64,000 bases of DNA from Undaria pinnatifida (GCA_012845835.1 JABAKD010000017.1:7016428-7080427), one strand, 5' to 3'. Shown: positions 1 through 10,589, counted from the stretch's first letter. Notes: generated from the sequence alone by a model not told the origin. Made by a program: numbers and translations.

Positions 1-249
1 CATGGTGATCCCAGTGGGAACGACCATGCGGGTGGCTTCCGCGAACGTTGCGTTGCGGTAGTCACGTAGCGAAGGTTCTGTGACGCGGGTGGACGATCAT
101 GTTGCGAACCATGCTCATTGTGACGCTCGTTCTCGTTAAGATCCAACCCTCGTCGAACATGGCACTATACATAAATTTGCATCAAAAATCCGAAATATTG
201 TTTAATAACGACGAACCCAAGGCTTGAAGGACCAAAAGCTACGGAATTA

Positions 250-500
250 TTGTGCTATGATATGTGCCCCCCTCTTTGCAATACAGTGCTGGATTAGAGT
301 CACTCGCATGAGTTACTCCGTACCTTAGCGGTGAGTGATATAACAAACTTTAGGCGAAATGCCTAGCTCTACGAGCAAGCAGCGTGTAGCTGACCATTCC
401 ATTGCGGAGTCACGCCACAAAGAGAAATAGCACCAAGGGATCATGGGGGTCACTCGTGCGAGTGATTCCGAATCACTGTGCAAAAACAGGCCCCGAAAAG
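250..500. mobile_element. MITE-A copy, degenerate
   Basis: Two diverged copies of the TCACTCGCGCGAGTGA palindrome lie near 298 and 450, about 150 bp apart, which is the spacing seen in better MITE-A copies. The outer ends are not clear. No open frame of interest. Read as an old member of the family whose best copy starts about 50 bp downstream. Confidence 0.5.
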
Positions 501-545
501 TGATCCCCCTAGCATAGCATTATACGAAGTAGTCTACCTAAGGGG

Positions 546-798
546 CAAGGCTACGGTAGGGGGGTCCCCTTTTGGGCCTTGAATTTCAGTGGCTAGGGGT
601 CACTCGCGCGTGTAACCCCTTTGTTATTTGCTATCTTACGTTTTGTATATTGACGAAATCAATCCGCGATGCAAAGATAATCTAAGCTGCTCCAAAACAA
701 GTGCCTAAACCATTTTCATCCGTTAGGTACAGAGTCACTCGTGCGACTGGCTCAAACACACCAGTGACAACGGGGGTACCCCCCCTACCGTAGCCTTG
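546..798 (+). mobile_element. MITE-A, whole copy with TIRs
   Basis: A 253-bp element with nearly perfect terminal inverted repeats: CAAGGCTACGGTAGGGGGG at the left and its complement at the right. Subterminal palindromes (TCACTCGCGCG and TCACTCGTGCGACT types) lie at about 600 and 735. It carries no coding capacity, as expected for a miniature inverted-repeat element moved by another element's transposase. A second copy at 20432 shares the left 180 bases, including the stretch ATATTGACGAAATC. The superfamily was not identified. Confidence 0.75.
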
Positions 799-1074
799 GT
801 CTAAGATCGATCCTAACAAGACCCATGCCTCTACCCCTGAATTTTTGTGCCAAGAACAGCTCAGTCAGTGCGTAAAATTGGCTTCCGTTAGTGTTCAAAT
901 CGATGAGCTTGGCACCTGGTTGAGAGGCCAATTTGTTACGATGATAGAGGCAGCACGTTTCAACCAAAAGGTATTCGCTGCATGGAGGAAAAAAAATAAC
1001 ACTCCTTAACCCGAAATCGTCAGGATGTATGTGTCGTTCAGTAGTAATTTTCTGTATACCCACGGAGTCATCCC

Positions 1075-1165
1075 ACGGTGGAGGTTGCAGTTGTAGGATT
1101 AACTAATAATGTACAAAATGTACAGGTACATTATTAGTTAATCCTACAACTGCAACCTCCACCGT
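1075..1165. repeat. Perfect 40-bp inverted repeat (hairpin)
   Basis: Arms 1075-1114 and 1126-1165 are exact complements, with an 11-base loop. Each arm is a B-repeat unit (…GTTGCAGTTGTAGGATTAAC…). No mismatches were seen, so the inversion is young or maintained. The structure closes one end of the B-repeat array that follows. Confidence 0.9.
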
Positions 1166-1546
1166 CTGTTGTCCGATTGAGCTCTAATGCGAAGAACGAA
1201 TCATCCCACGGCACCTGGGGGTTGCAGTTGTAGGATTAACACTAATAATGTACCTGTTGTCCGATCGAGCTCTAATGCGAGGAACGAATCATCCCACGGT
1301 AGGGGTTGCAGTTGTTGGATGAACTAATAATGTACCTGTCCGATTAAGGTCCTGAAGTGAGGAACTAGCCATCCCACGGTAGGTGTTGCAGTTGTTGGAT
1401 TGACTAATAAACAATGATGTACCTGTCCGATTGAGGTCCTCAAGTGAGGAACTAGCCATCCCACACCGTAGGTCTTGCAGTTGTCGGATTAACTGATAAT
1501 GTACCTGTCCGATCGAGGTCCCTAAGTAAGTGAGGAACTACTACAC
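1166..1546 (-). repeat. B-repeat tandem array
   Basis: Four to five imperfect units of about 75-90 bp. Each contains TTGCAGTTGTNGGATTAACT, ACTAATAATGTACCTGTCCG, a GAGGTCCTNAAGTGAGGAAC box and CATCCCACGGTAG. Reverse-complement units recur at 33505-33680 and 60540-60705, and related ones at 42125-42320. Non-coding. Confidence 0.8.
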
Positions 1547-1589
1547 GGGTTAGTCATTATTAGTCAAGTAATTTCACGAGCTTATATTA

Positions 1590-1710
1590 TTTTAGGACTA
1601 AGTAGGGCATAGAAGCTTGTTCGGATTGTGTGCCAACGAATGCACCTCCTTCGAAATCATTTTTTCGAGTGAGATATTGACCTCCTCAATGTGAGGAGAG
1701 CTCAGGGACT
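1590..1710 (-). repeat. C-repeat segment
   Basis: A segment with GAATGCACCTCCTTCGAAAT, GAGTGAGATATTGA and CTCCTCAATGTGAGGAG. It matches, inverted, 33320-33450, where it is again followed by a spacer and B units in the same order. C plus B therefore form one composite dispersed repeat. Looser C copies: 27205-27280, 27655-27780, 39325-39400, 40640-40760, 42405-42505, 45235-45350, 54240-54360 and 62800-62930. Confidence 0.65.
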
Positions 1711-2716
1711 GATGCTGAACACCTACCGGTCCACAGGCCGTGCTCTTGCTCGTCGGGTTTCATTTGCAGCTCGTGCTCAATAATATCAGTTTTGAGATGG
1801 GCTATTTCTTTCACTTACGATATCCTCAGGTTCGAGTTATACCTCAGAAAGAAATGGTGCACAGTAGTTACCTTGGTGCCGTTCGTAGCATATATATGCA
1901 TATATGTGCCTGCTGAGTACTCCGTTCACGGAATTCCTAAAGCGATTTTTCGTGGAAAACGCCTCTATATGCACTGGAAACCGCCGTCAGTTTTTTCTTT
2001 TGTCCTTCATTGTTTTATTCGTGGTGACGTCTTCGATTCGCGCATTTTGAAGCATTTTTCCAAGGCTGCCGTTCATCACCTGCTGTGCCTGTTCTTTGTT
2101 CTTCCCCCTATTTATTTGTCGTTTTTGCAGGCAGGGGCTGTTATTGTGACATCTTAATAACCATTATATTGTTATCTCGTAAAATGACCTTGTCTGGTTT
2201 AATTCCACGCATTTTGTTTCCCACATAGATAGCGCTGCCGTTCTAAAAGAATTTATACACTGATAATAATGGTGGTTATACTGGATATTTACGGAAGGAT
2301 ATTCGATTTACATCGGAATGCGGGATCTACGCTATATTGCCTGATGATGATGATGCCCAAAACATTACGTCTTTTATCTATATTAGTAAATTAATATTGC
2401 TCGAGGACTAGAAGACTAGCCAATGACAAAACAGAACGACGACTGACGTTCGCGCACATTTTGTCCGTAACAGCACGCACGCGCACGCCCTTCCCTGCGC
2501 AGATAGTAGGGAAAAAGGAGTCGTCTCGGTAGTTTGCTCGGAGGGCAAATGATGGTTGGCGTTCCCCTGCAAGCTCGGTTTGTTGTATCTCCACCTTATT
2601 TGGTGTATCGTAATATATATTATATATTTTTTTCAATATTATTAGACTATGTATAGACCTCTGTTAAAACACAATGTTTGTTTTTGCTTTTTCTTCATCC
2701 CATTTATTGACGTCCT
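1711..2716. other. No gene recognised
   Basis: A 121-residue open frame (1792-2157, +) is hydrophobic in places but has no motif I recognise and begins within C-repeat surroundings. The rest is AT-rich unique sequence. A small TATATATT palindrome lies near 2610-2630. I see no RNA gene. Confidence 0.4.
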
Positions 2717-3120
2717 CGCACTGCTCTCGCGCTCCCTCCCACAGTACAGTACAGTACGGTACACAGTACAGTACAGTACAGTAGTAACTCAGATCCAGGG
2801 TAACATAGCGGGCCCTCTTCCCCCCTCCCTCAATACGGTACGACTTGTCGTCGTTTTCATCGCGAGAAGAAGTAAGTAGTGAGCATTTTTTCTTCCCTCG
2901 TCGACTCGCGTCGAATTGCAATGCTGTACCTACCCACGCTGCTAGTTAGTTAGGCGTTCTCAGCATGCACAGATGGTCCCTTTCTCTTTGCATTTTTTGC
3001 AGTAAACTCAAAATCCCACCACGTGGGAATCGAACTTGAGGACCAACGCTATTAATCGTACTGTTACATATTATAGAAGTATTCGAGGGTATCAAGACGC
3101 TAGACCACCGGGGCGACCGG
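2717..3120 (-). mobile_element. SINE-D, subfamily 2
   Basis: Read on the minus strand, the head has a pol III A box (GGTGGTCTAG) and a B box (AGTTCGATTCCC), as in tRNA genes. The body shares AGCAGCGTGGGTA, CAATTCGACGCGAG and GTCGACGAGG with the copy at 31047-31375. The tail segment GGGAGGGAGCGCGAGAG also matches. A GTACA/GTACT pentamer run (2748-2792) sits where the sister copy has a single TACTCTACTG. This is a tRNA-derived retroposon, not a functional tRNA. Confidence 0.75.
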
Positions 3121-3289
3121 TTTACAATTTGACGAACATTTATTTATAATGATAGACCTACAATACATACTATATATGTATGCTCAAAGTTGCTCAAGAT
3201 CGGTGGCACACCAGCACGCCTTTGGTGCCGTGTATTGGTGATTGTACATTCGTTTGTATAAATACATTATAAAACATTACAATGCACTC

Positions 3290-3465
3290 CATCCAGCTGT
3301 GAGATCGAAGATTTCATCGAAACACATCTAGCTCTGCACTTCGATCGCGCGTGTTGCTGGGTGTGTGTATCCTCATCAAGGATACTGGTCGGCGGCTTCC
3401 CTCAGAACTAGCTTGTATATACCAGGCAGGGTCGACAGAGTAACGTTAATCAAGTTGTGAACGGA
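3290..3465 (-). mobile_element. Retroposon I fragment
   Basis: On the minus strand it carries the family core: a GAGATCGAAGATT-type tail region, ATCGCGCG, GGATAC near a 'GTCG-CC-GACC' box and CACAGCTGGA. It is more diverged than the copies at 8541, 56488 and 58080. No coding. Confidence 0.6.
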
Positions 3466-3524
3466 AGCTTAGACTATGTAAGTAATCACTAGACTATATT
3501 TTTTGTCATCGCTTCACATTTTCC

Positions 3525-3841
3525 CAGCTCATCAACTCGTAAGAGGTTTCGCCCTCAGCGAGACCTTCTTCAGTCCCGGCAAGCCATGGTCAATGTTGCA
3601 GGCGTGTTCTCCCGTCTCCATCCAGCCACGTGCCTTCGTTTATCTCGCGCATAGGGTTCTTCAGCACCCTCACTCTATTATTGTCTGTTGGCCCCGAGTG
3701 TCGACGACTCGAGCGCTCTCCCCTTTTTGCGGCTTTTCAATACTACTAGTATGCGAGCAAAATGAGTCCCTTGCGAGATTCGAACCCTCGACATCAACCT
3801 CAAAGTTGCGCGGTTTACTTTGGAGCTAGACTGGGGACGCC
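3525..3841 (-). mobile_element. SINE-D, diverged copy
   Basis: The B box (GGGTTCGAATCTC, minus strand) lies at about 3779-3795, with a degraded A box near 3830. The body matches SINE-D: ATCGCGCATAGGGTTC, then sequence equivalent to the 'accacggcttg' 3' part (CAAGCCATGG on plus). Translation gives a 'DSNPRH' string, a common artefact of reading a tRNA T-arm as protein. Confidence 0.6.
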
Positions 3842-3879
3842 TAGTGGTGCTGGAGTGTATGTAGTACAGCTATCATTGA

Positions 3880-4062
3880 GTCGCAGCACCACTCTTCCTC
3901 GAGTGTTCGTGTTGCAGGTGGCGTTGCGTGGTCGAATAACCTTGCTCTATTTGCAATGTATGTGCACAAAATCTGTGTGTTGTTGTAGTGTTTTATCTCA
4001 GAGAGAGATCGTCGCTCTGATTATTATTATAGGTAGGACATCGGCACGGACTGAACGTAGAT
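3880..4062 (+). repeat. Dispersed repeat T
   Basis: Shares a GTGGCATTGCATGGNCAAAT-like stretch, then TGCTNTATTTGCA, CAGAGAGAGNTCGTC and ACATCGGCACGG, with 25125-25290 (+) and 8335-8462 (-). Three copies in two orientations indicate a mobile repeat. Class not known. Confidence 0.55.
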
Positions 4063-4127
4063 ACTATATAGGTGGAAAAGGTCAGTTTAACGTGAACAGC
4101 ACACACCGGGAGCAGCGTGTGTTAAGG

Positions 4128-4432
4128 CATCAGTGGGGTATTAGTCCGCTTGACCACTTGCAAAAGGTTAACCAACAGCTTACCCAAACTACGCCTTAAG
4201 CCTTATAACACGTTCCCCCCTGAAACGGCGGGATACCAGGTCGGCCGGATATACGGGCGGACCTGTCAGTATCCAAGCGGGATGGTGGGACTCGAACCCA
4301 CGACCCGACGAAAACATGCCCTGCCGGCGACCCTATTTGTTGAGGTATTAGTGGGATATTAGTCCGTTTGACCACTTGCGAAAGGCTAGCCGATAATTGT
4401 GTATGTATCCACACTAAGCCTTATAACACGTG
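4128..4432 (-). mobile_element. SINE-E with duplicated A-box segment
   Basis: On the minus strand: an A-box-like AGTGGTCAAACGGACTA near 4355-4385 and a B box GTGGGTTCGAGTCCC near 4286-4305. Then comes a body containing GTCCGCCCGTATATCCGG and CCCGCCGTTTCAGGGG, then a second A-box segment at 4135-4175. The two A-box segments are direct repeats of about 85 bp, both followed by AAGCCTTATAACACG on plus. The same arrangement occurs at 38946-39328 and 40836-41217. Confidence 0.75.
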
Positions 4433-4988
4433 CTAGTAGTGGAGTGTACCAGGTGAAATACAACAGCGCTTAGTCGTGAAATAGTTGCAGTTCGCACTAC
4501 TATACTGCCGGCTCTGTTTCATGTGGTGGCACCATTTATTTGGCGAGAAGGGTGCATGTAGCACCGTGCCGTGCTACCTGTTGTCTTAGAGATGCTAGAC
4601 TAGAGCATGGATGGTATGTATGGTGGCGCTCAGGGCTGTTGTTTTAGTTGTATCATACATAGCACACGTTCCGTTTATTAGCTAAACTGGTACTTTGCCA
4701 CACGATATATCCCTTCGTTTTTTAATTCGGCGACAGCAGTATCAGTACGGCTGCCCCTCTCCACCCCCCCCAGTTTCCCCTTGTCGCTGCTCTTCTTCTT
4801 GGTGTGTTTTGCTGCGTGGCGTAGCCAGCTCTTCTCCGCCTCGCCCTGTGCCGTCTCGTCATGAAGCGGTCCGACGCGGCGGCGACCCCCCGGTACCATT
4901 TAACACTCATAGCACCGTCTCTACTATTCCGAACAGCAGAGTCCAAGAGGGGAGCTATCTTTTGACCCCTTGGCGGCTTGGAATACCC
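4433..4988. other. No gene recognised
   Basis: Mixed unique sequence, with a pyrimidine-rich patch at 4740-4800. Open frames here run into the GAT array downstream and have no motif. Nothing else seen. Confidence 0.35.
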
Positions 4989-5015
4989 TGATGATGATGA
5001 TGATGATGATGATCG

Positions 5016-5104
<89 letters not shown>

Positions 5105-5134
5105 TGATGATGATGATGATGATGATGATGCTGA
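4989..5134. repeat. (GAT)n microsatellite
   Basis: About 48 GAT/ATG units with single interruptions (GATCGTGAT, GATGTGATG, GATGCTGATG). Every frame is open, giving poly-Asp, poly-Met, poly-Ser, poly-Ile and poly-His artefacts. Confidence 0.98.
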
Positions 5135-5645
5135 TGTCGTCTGCTAGACATTGGGCCCGGTGCGTTTTAGGTCGACCTGGTCCCGGGTTCTCCCCCCCAC
5201 GCCACAACACATCGTCCCGAACATCACCGATGTGGGTGAGCGCGCTTTGTCTACTAAGTGTATATGGTCTACTAAGTGTATATGGTCCATTAATTGGACC
5301 CTCCCGCTATAGATATAATAATATTATGAGCAGGACAGGAGGAAGAGGAGCGCAGAGCATCATCATCACCTACATGTACTACTACTACTCGATCAAGACG
5401 TCTCAACTTATTATAGACCATACATAATCTACAACAGACAACAATAACCCAACTCTGACCAAGTCAGCAGGGCAGCACTGCGGCATTTTACTAGCGTGAA
5501 ACTTGGATTCCCATGCGGTGACTGCTCTATTCCTCCAGGGGTTTCCCTCACCCTTCACAAGCGTGCATGCCGACAGAGTCGAGAGGCAGAGTGCAACAAG
5601 AATGAACCCGGTACAATGGCCTTTAAATAAAGCGCAGTATTAATC
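5135..5645. other. No gene recognised
   Basis: Contains a direct duplication of GTCTACTAAGTGTATATG at about 5249-5284. The rest is unique sequence with no ORF of interest. Confidence 0.35.
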
Positions 5646-6000
5646 GACGCATATCCTATGATAGAGGTGCATAGCATATTTTTGGTATAAACGCTTTCTG
5701 AATGACGGTGCTCCTTAACGCCTTGTTGCAACTAAAAAACCGTTTGTGGAGACGACACTACTTGGAAATAGTATAGGGGGGGTTTGGGGGCTCTAAAGGG
5801 GTCAAGTTTACCCAAAATCGTCGGGAATGACATTTTTCTTCGCATTTTTTTGTGAATGTACCTAGGTCGCACTGTATATGTTTGTTGATAGGGTTGCGCT
5901 TTTCCTTTTCTCTCCAAATCTGTTTCTGGGCGGGGAATATAGAAAAATAGAGGACCTGAGCTTCGGAACAAAACGGGGTGAAACGTTTTTACCGCACGCC
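5646..6000 (-). mobile_element. MITE-F copy carrying nested MITE-G
   Basis: Starts GACGCATATCC…GATAGAGGTGCA and follows the minus-orientation MITE-F order: TTTCTGAATGACGG, CTCCTTAA, CCCAAAATCGTCGG, GTACCTAGG. The far end (ACCGCACGCC) is a decayed TIR. A MITE-G insertion at the CTCCTTAA box interrupts the element. Confidence 0.7.
5719..5801 (+). mobile_element. MITE-G insertion at TTAA
   Basis: 83 bp flanked by TTAA (5715-5718) and TCAA (5802-5805), inside the MITE-F box CTCCTTAACCC. The core has ACTACTTGGAAATAGTATAG and CTCTAAAGGGG. Short inverted ends and a TTAA-type duplication fit a piggyBac-like miniature element. Confidence 0.75.
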
Positions 6001-6069
6001 AGCATGATGAGTCAGCACGCGGGGTCTAGTGGAGAGGGCTCCCAAAAATAATGCCGATAGGTGTGCCAG

Positions 6070-6170
6070 CGTAACAAACCGGCACTATTCAGGAGACCTG
6101 CACTATTGAAGACGCCGGCGCTATTCAGGACACCGGCACTATAGAGGACACCGGCACTATTGGGACTAGG
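6070..6170 (+). repeat. 20-21-bp tandem repeat (ACCGGCACTAT)
   Basis: Five imperfect units of 'GGACACCGGCACTATAGA' type. Similar units resume at 6550-6605 (GGCATTATAGAGGACACCGG). The MITE-F copy at 6275-6549 lies between them, so the element appears to have inserted into the array. Confidence 0.65.
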
Positions 6171-6274
6171 GAACCATACAAGAGGCATAGAGGGTAGGGT
6201 TACTGCTGCTGAAGGGAGTTCCAGCCGTCCGTGCCAAGCGATTCCACCGGCATTAGACTATAGAGGGCACCCGC

Positions 6275-6549
6275 GACGCGTGCCACGCTTGGAGGGTTGC
6301 ACCACTTTTTTTCTCGGTTCCTTACTTTCGGAGCTCAAGACCTTTCTTAACGGGTTTTCAAAAAATGATTTGGACAAAAAATCAAAAACTGCCATGATCC
6401 CGGAGATAAAACCTCTCACGGCCTAGGTACACAACGAGAATCGTGCCGAAAAACGACCTATTTTCGACGACTTTGGGTTAAGGAGCCCCGCCATTCTTCA
6501 GAAACCATTTTTGCCAAAAACCGGTATACCTCTATCGTAGCACGCGTTC
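6275..6549 (+). mobile_element. MITE-F, whole copy
   Basis: 275 bp, from GACGCGTGCCACG to ACCTCTATCGTAGCACGCGT. Internal landmarks occur in order: TTTCGGAGCTCAAGACC, GGCCTAGGTACACAACGAGA, GGGTTAAGGAGCCCCG, CAGAAACCATTTTTGCC, CGGTATACC. Non-coding. Confidence 0.88.
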
Positions 6550-6605
6550 GGCATTATAGAGGACACCGGGGCATTATAGAGGGCGACGGCGCTATAGAAG
6601 GCCCA

Positions 6606-6842
6606 TGCTACGGCGGTAGAAGACGTGAACCATTTTTTTTTCGGAGTTTCCTAACCTTAGTGAGGATCTTCTTCCCGATTAACAACCCCATAGCCGAGGT
6701 TCACAAATATTTTTTTTTGTTTTATTTTAATGAATGTGACATCCCGACGATTTTGGGCCATTAAGGATCTCTCCGTCTTTCAGAAACCGTTTCATTCAGA
6801 CAAAACGTGCCACCTCTATATCGTCGTGGCACGCATCGGGAG
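6606..6842 (+). mobile_element. MITE-F, degenerate copy
   Basis: Retains CGACGATTTTGGGCCATTAA, TTTCAGAAACCGTTT and a decayed right end (CCTCTATATCGTCGTGGCAC). The left TIR is nearly lost. Confidence 0.55.
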
Positions 6843-7214
6843 GCACAATTACATCATCATCGGCACGATCGGAACCGCCCGGCTGTTGTTGTGGTAAGAA
6901 GTGGTGGGAGGAGCGCAGGACGTCATCATCCACCATTCCATCCGTCTCGACCTAGAAGAGAGCATCTAGATACCACGCCATCAGGGCAGCGCAGTATATG
7001 CGTCGACAGTACCGCCGTGGGGCGTACGTCACGATGTTGGTGTGGCGTCGATGTTCCAGCGACGTACTCACTTACATCTATCTGTGTCGACAGAGCATAG
7101 TACCAAACGTACCGGTATAATACCTGGTATCTGGTTGGGGGTCAACTACATGTCGACAGAGTGTTACATATATATGCTGCTCGCTGGTATGTACCTGGCA
7201 TCTGGTTCAGGAAG
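6843..7214. other. No gene recognised
   Basis: GTCGACAG occurs at 6992, 7087 and 7152. Two TACCTGG/TACCTGGTAT motifs flank the last. An open frame with RPRREH-like basic residues has no recognisable domain. Confidence 0.35.
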
Positions 7215-7504
7215 TAATTCTACGGTGGTGATAGTCCCCCCTCCCCGGTTCTTCTTCCACGAAATCGTAGATTTTGCGACCAGCTCCCGGCCGTATCTCC
7301 TGAAACACGGCACGGCGGTGCCCCTTGCCACCCCGACATTAATCGTCCAATAGGCCTTAGTTGTTGCAAGCAAGCTAATGCATACATCATGAAGAATGAT
7401 GTTTTCTCACATAGCATCATTCCGCGTGTCGCGAGCAGTCATGAAACGCTCGTTAATGATTATCGCTGTCTTTTCTGGGGGAGGGGGGGGGCATTGTAGA
7501 ATTA
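7215..7504 (+). mobile_element. MITE-S, whole copy
   Basis: 290 bp between TAATTCTACG (7215) and TGTAGAATTA (7504). The ends continue as a C-rich left arm (AGTCCCCCCTCCCCGG) and a G-rich right arm (CTGGGGGAGGGGGG). Internal landmarks: CGGCCGTATCTCCTGAAAC, GTGTCGCGAGCAGTCATGAA, CGTTAATGATTATCGCTG. Shared with 41800-42050 and 59392-59640. Confidence 0.75.
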
Positions 7505-8334
7505 GTCGTGGATATCTGGTGGAATTACATAGATAGTAGTAGAATGACATCAAAAGCACATTCTCAAATCGGCAAATATCCGTATGAATTTACCATCCAG
7601 GGCACAAACATACATCCTCACGGCCGTATCTCGTGACGACACCAAGCGACAAGGTGACTGCAAGGCGAGTGCTTCGGGGGGATATCGCCCGCCTGTGGTA
7701 CTTACGGGTAGATTGCCATTAATATAATGAATGATGGTTGGTTTACTCTGTTTCACAACAGTCTTTGACCAACAGAATTTGTATCTCTATGGGAGCAAGA
7801 TTCAGCACGGACTCTGGGGTTGTACGGATGTCGTTGCGTAAGGAACACGCTTTTAACGTAAATGAAAGACACACATTGTGTTCTAACTGCTCTTCTACGA
7901 CTCACCACGTGACAGGCGTTCTATGTCGACAGCAGTGCTTACGAAGCACCACAGTTATTCAGCAGTAAGTAGTAGTGGTAGTAGTAGTAGTATTAATAGC
8001 AGATATAGACTATGTCAGTATTAGTAATAGCCAGTACATCGTCATCATAGTCTAAGCATGAAGAGCAGTAAAAACGTGTCTCAAACGTGCCCGAAAAAGG
8101 CTAATAATAATGATGATTTTACTGTTCGTTGACGTCGAAACACGCGTGTCATCTATCATACGGTAGGAGAAAAACATAAGAAAACACGACAAAACAGTCT
8201 CATCGCATCCTGACCTACCTGAAGAACGTGTCCCGCGAAATATACGAACAATCGGGGTGCGATTTTACCTGTATTTATTTGTGTTCTTCATTCATTCACG
8301 TGAAGAAGATTTTTCTACCCATCCGTGTGCACCC
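7505..8334. other. No gene recognised
   Basis: Unique sequence. A GTAGTAGTAG run lies at 7969-7992. AGACTAT motifs begin near 8018. No supported ORF. Confidence 0.35.
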
Positions 8335-8462
8335 AGCACCAGCATTGTCCGTGGTGAGGGGGCATCATCGCGAGACGGACTCTCTTTGTGGTAACAAACT
8401 ACGAGACAGAAGATGCACATTGCAAATATAGGTCAGCAAGGTGGTGTGGCCATGCAATGCTA
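8335..8462 (-). repeat. Dispersed repeat T, inverted
   Basis: Reverse complement of the T copy at 25125-25290. Shares GTGGTAACAAA, CGAGACAGA, TGCAAATA and GGCCATGCAATGC. Confidence 0.6.
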
Positions 8463-8530
8463 GCCTCAATGAGCACGACGGCAGAAAAGAAAAATAAACC
8501 ATTTAGACTAGACTAGACTATAGACTATAG

Positions 8531-8762
8531 ATATAGACTAGGGTTTTATAGTTTCCGCGCACAGACTGTGACTAAAATCATCCTGTTGACCCTGATAGCT
8601 ACACTGTAGCTGTAAGGGGAGTCGCCGACCTATATCCTTAATGAGGACACACAACTCGTAATGCGCGCGATCGGAGTATCACACACAGCTTGCAAAGATG
8701 AGTTTCGACGAAATCTTCGATCTCACAGCTGGAGTGTATTTTAATTTTTATAATATAGACTA
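8531..8762 (+). mobile_element. Retroposon I with 10-bp target duplication
   Basis: Element body 8541-8752, flanked by ATATAGACTA at 8531-8540 and 8753-8762. The body carries TTTCCGCGCACAGACTG, GGGGAGTCGCCGACCTATAT and ends TTTTTATAA. It is shorter at the 5' side than the 56488 copy, as expected of target-primed reverse transcription. Confidence 0.8.
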
Positions 8763-9341
8763 TATTGCAAGCCAGAGCACACAAGACTACTTGCAGCAAA
8801 AAAAACAAAATGAAACAACAAGAGGAAGAAAAGAATAGGAAGAAAGAATCGGTAAGAAAAAGCGGAACTCAGCACGGCACGGCAAGAAAGAAGAAACGGG
8901 AAGCACAACAGAGAGCCAACAACAACAACTACTACTACTACTGCCATTAATATAAAGCAACAAAGCAGAATCAATATTTACGAAGTAGGAACACAGCAGC
9001 AGCAGAATCACGGATTTGATGAGATGACGCCATCCAACCTCCGGGGGTAGCAACCATGCTTGTCAAGGGTTTCGAACGAGTGTGTGAATATAGGAGTAAG
9101 AGCATTGCGTCGTCCATGCTTTTATCACCTGCGCAGAATGGTTGCTCCTGATGGCAGCAGTGGTGCCAATACACTCGTCATCGTCGCCCCCGAACCGACT
9201 ACTAGGACGAAGCCAACACACGCATGAACGCAGTAACGACCAAAGCAGATAATACCACCCAGCGGCGTCGGGGCAGCGTCAACTAACGTGGGTTCCGACT
9301 TCAACTGTACTGGTTTTTGGAACATTGATGGTCTGTCCTCT
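8763..9341. other. No gene recognised
   Basis: A purine-rich stretch (8800-8920) gives Lys/Gln/Glu-rich artefact frames. A short AACAACAACTACTACTACTA patch lies near 8920. Nothing else seen. Confidence 0.35.
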
Positions 9342-9614
9342 GACGCGTGCTACGTACGATAGAGGTATACCGATTTTTGGCGAAAACGGTTTCGGAATGA
9401 CGGGGCTCCTCGTCCCAAAATCGTCGGAAATAGCCCTTTTTTTTTTTGAGTGATTCTCGTCTGTTTACCTAGCTAGGCCGCGTGCATGGGATTTTCCATC
9501 CGGTACTCGTGTAAGTTTTGACTTTTCTCGAAATAAAAATCAGTTTCGGGGAGGGGCCAACCTGAGGGTCTAGTATTAGAAAAATAGTGGCGCACCTCTA
9601 TTGTAACACGAGTC
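9342..9614 (-). mobile_element. MITE-F, whole copy with 4-bp CTCT flanks
   Basis: 273 bp, GACGCGTGCTACGTACGATA to TTGTAACACGAGTC. Internal order is as in other minus copies: GGCGAAAACGGTTTC, GACGGGGCTCCT, CCAAAATCGTCGGAAAT, ATCCGGTA. The left flank ends CTCT and the right flank starts CTCT, a candidate 4-bp target duplication. Confidence 0.88.
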
Positions 9615-9905
9615 CTCTATAGATAGATCTGACTTGCAGTATCTTCGACGGCCGTGTCTATAATACCGACAACATCGCCTCAAATAGCCCATAAAAAAGC
9701 ACCCTCCAAAAGAAAATAGAACAAAAGGAAATATCGGGAAACACGAAACTGTACCAATGGTCTAAGGTGAAGGAATAGAGGATGAAAAAAAGTAAACAGC
9801 GAAAACCAGAAAGAACCGGGCATAACGGCGGTGGTGGCTATGGTAGTACCGCAGTATCGGCTGTCACTGCACCTCCGAGGGGGACGTAGCCCGCAATCCG
9901 AAAAG

Positions 9906-9946
<41 letters not shown>

Positions 9947-10260
9947 GCAACAACAACAACCACCATGTATGTCGTCTCCTTCTTCTGGCTATATTTAACA
10001 GCGGCTGTTTCCCTGCTCCTTCCGGCTTTGTGGGCCATGCATCTGAGCTACGCGGCGCACCGGGCTCTTATTTCCTTGTCTACGCGTGCCACCTGGCCAT
10101 GAACCTTTCGGCTGCTTCGAGGGCAACCACTTGCACCGGGTGCCCTGACACACAGGATGAAGAATTGGCATGAACACACTTACGTCTGGCCGGCTGGGCG
10201 TTCTGCTGGTTGATGGTGGTGGTGGTGATGACGTTTTGGGTACATACGTAGAAAGAACCG
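9615..10260. other. No gene recognised; (CAA)n patch
   Basis: (CAA)n at 9907-9960 with one CAG. Open frames on both strands lack motifs. A TGGTGGTGGTGGTGATG run lies at 10209-10232. Confidence 0.4.
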
Positions 10261-10261
10261 A

Positions 10262-10582
10262 TACCACGTCCTTCAAAACTCCGCCCGGTTATTCGACTTA
10301 CAGGATTCACCTGATAAACGGATACATTTCCCTCCACAGCTGTCAGACTTTGTCCCCCTCAGAAACGGGTTTTGTAGTGTCCGCGCACAGACTGACTAAC
10401 ATCACCCTGTTGACCCTGATAGCTACACTGTAGTTGTAAGGGGAGTCGCCGACCTATATCCTTCATGAGGACACACAACTCGTAATACGCGCGATCGGAG
10501 TATCACACACAGCTTGCAAAGATGAGAACTTTTCGACGAAATCGTCGATCTCACAGCTGAGTGTATTTTCATTTTTTATAAT
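10262..10582 (+). mobile_element. Retroposon I, long copy
   Basis: Aligns with 56488-56821 over its whole length, beginning with GTCCTTCAAAACTCCGCCC and ending TCATTTTTTATAATAATC. Shares GTCCCCCTCAGAAACGGG, TTGACCCTGATAGCTACACT and ATACGCGCGATCGGAG. No target duplication was found, so the true 5' end may lie further left. Confidence 0.75.
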
Positions 10583-10589
10583 AATCATT

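Noticed and set aside
1792-2157. 121-residue hydrophobic protein
   Set aside because: No motif, no homologous copy in the window and no second supporting signal. Kept only as a note in the gap entry.
3762-3800. Protein with a DSNPRH motif
   Set aside because: This is the classic translation of a tRNA T-arm on the opposite strand (GGGTTCGAATC), here from a SINE.
4722-5427. Asp-, Ser- and Ile-repeat proteins
   Set aside because: Translations of the GAT array in different frames.
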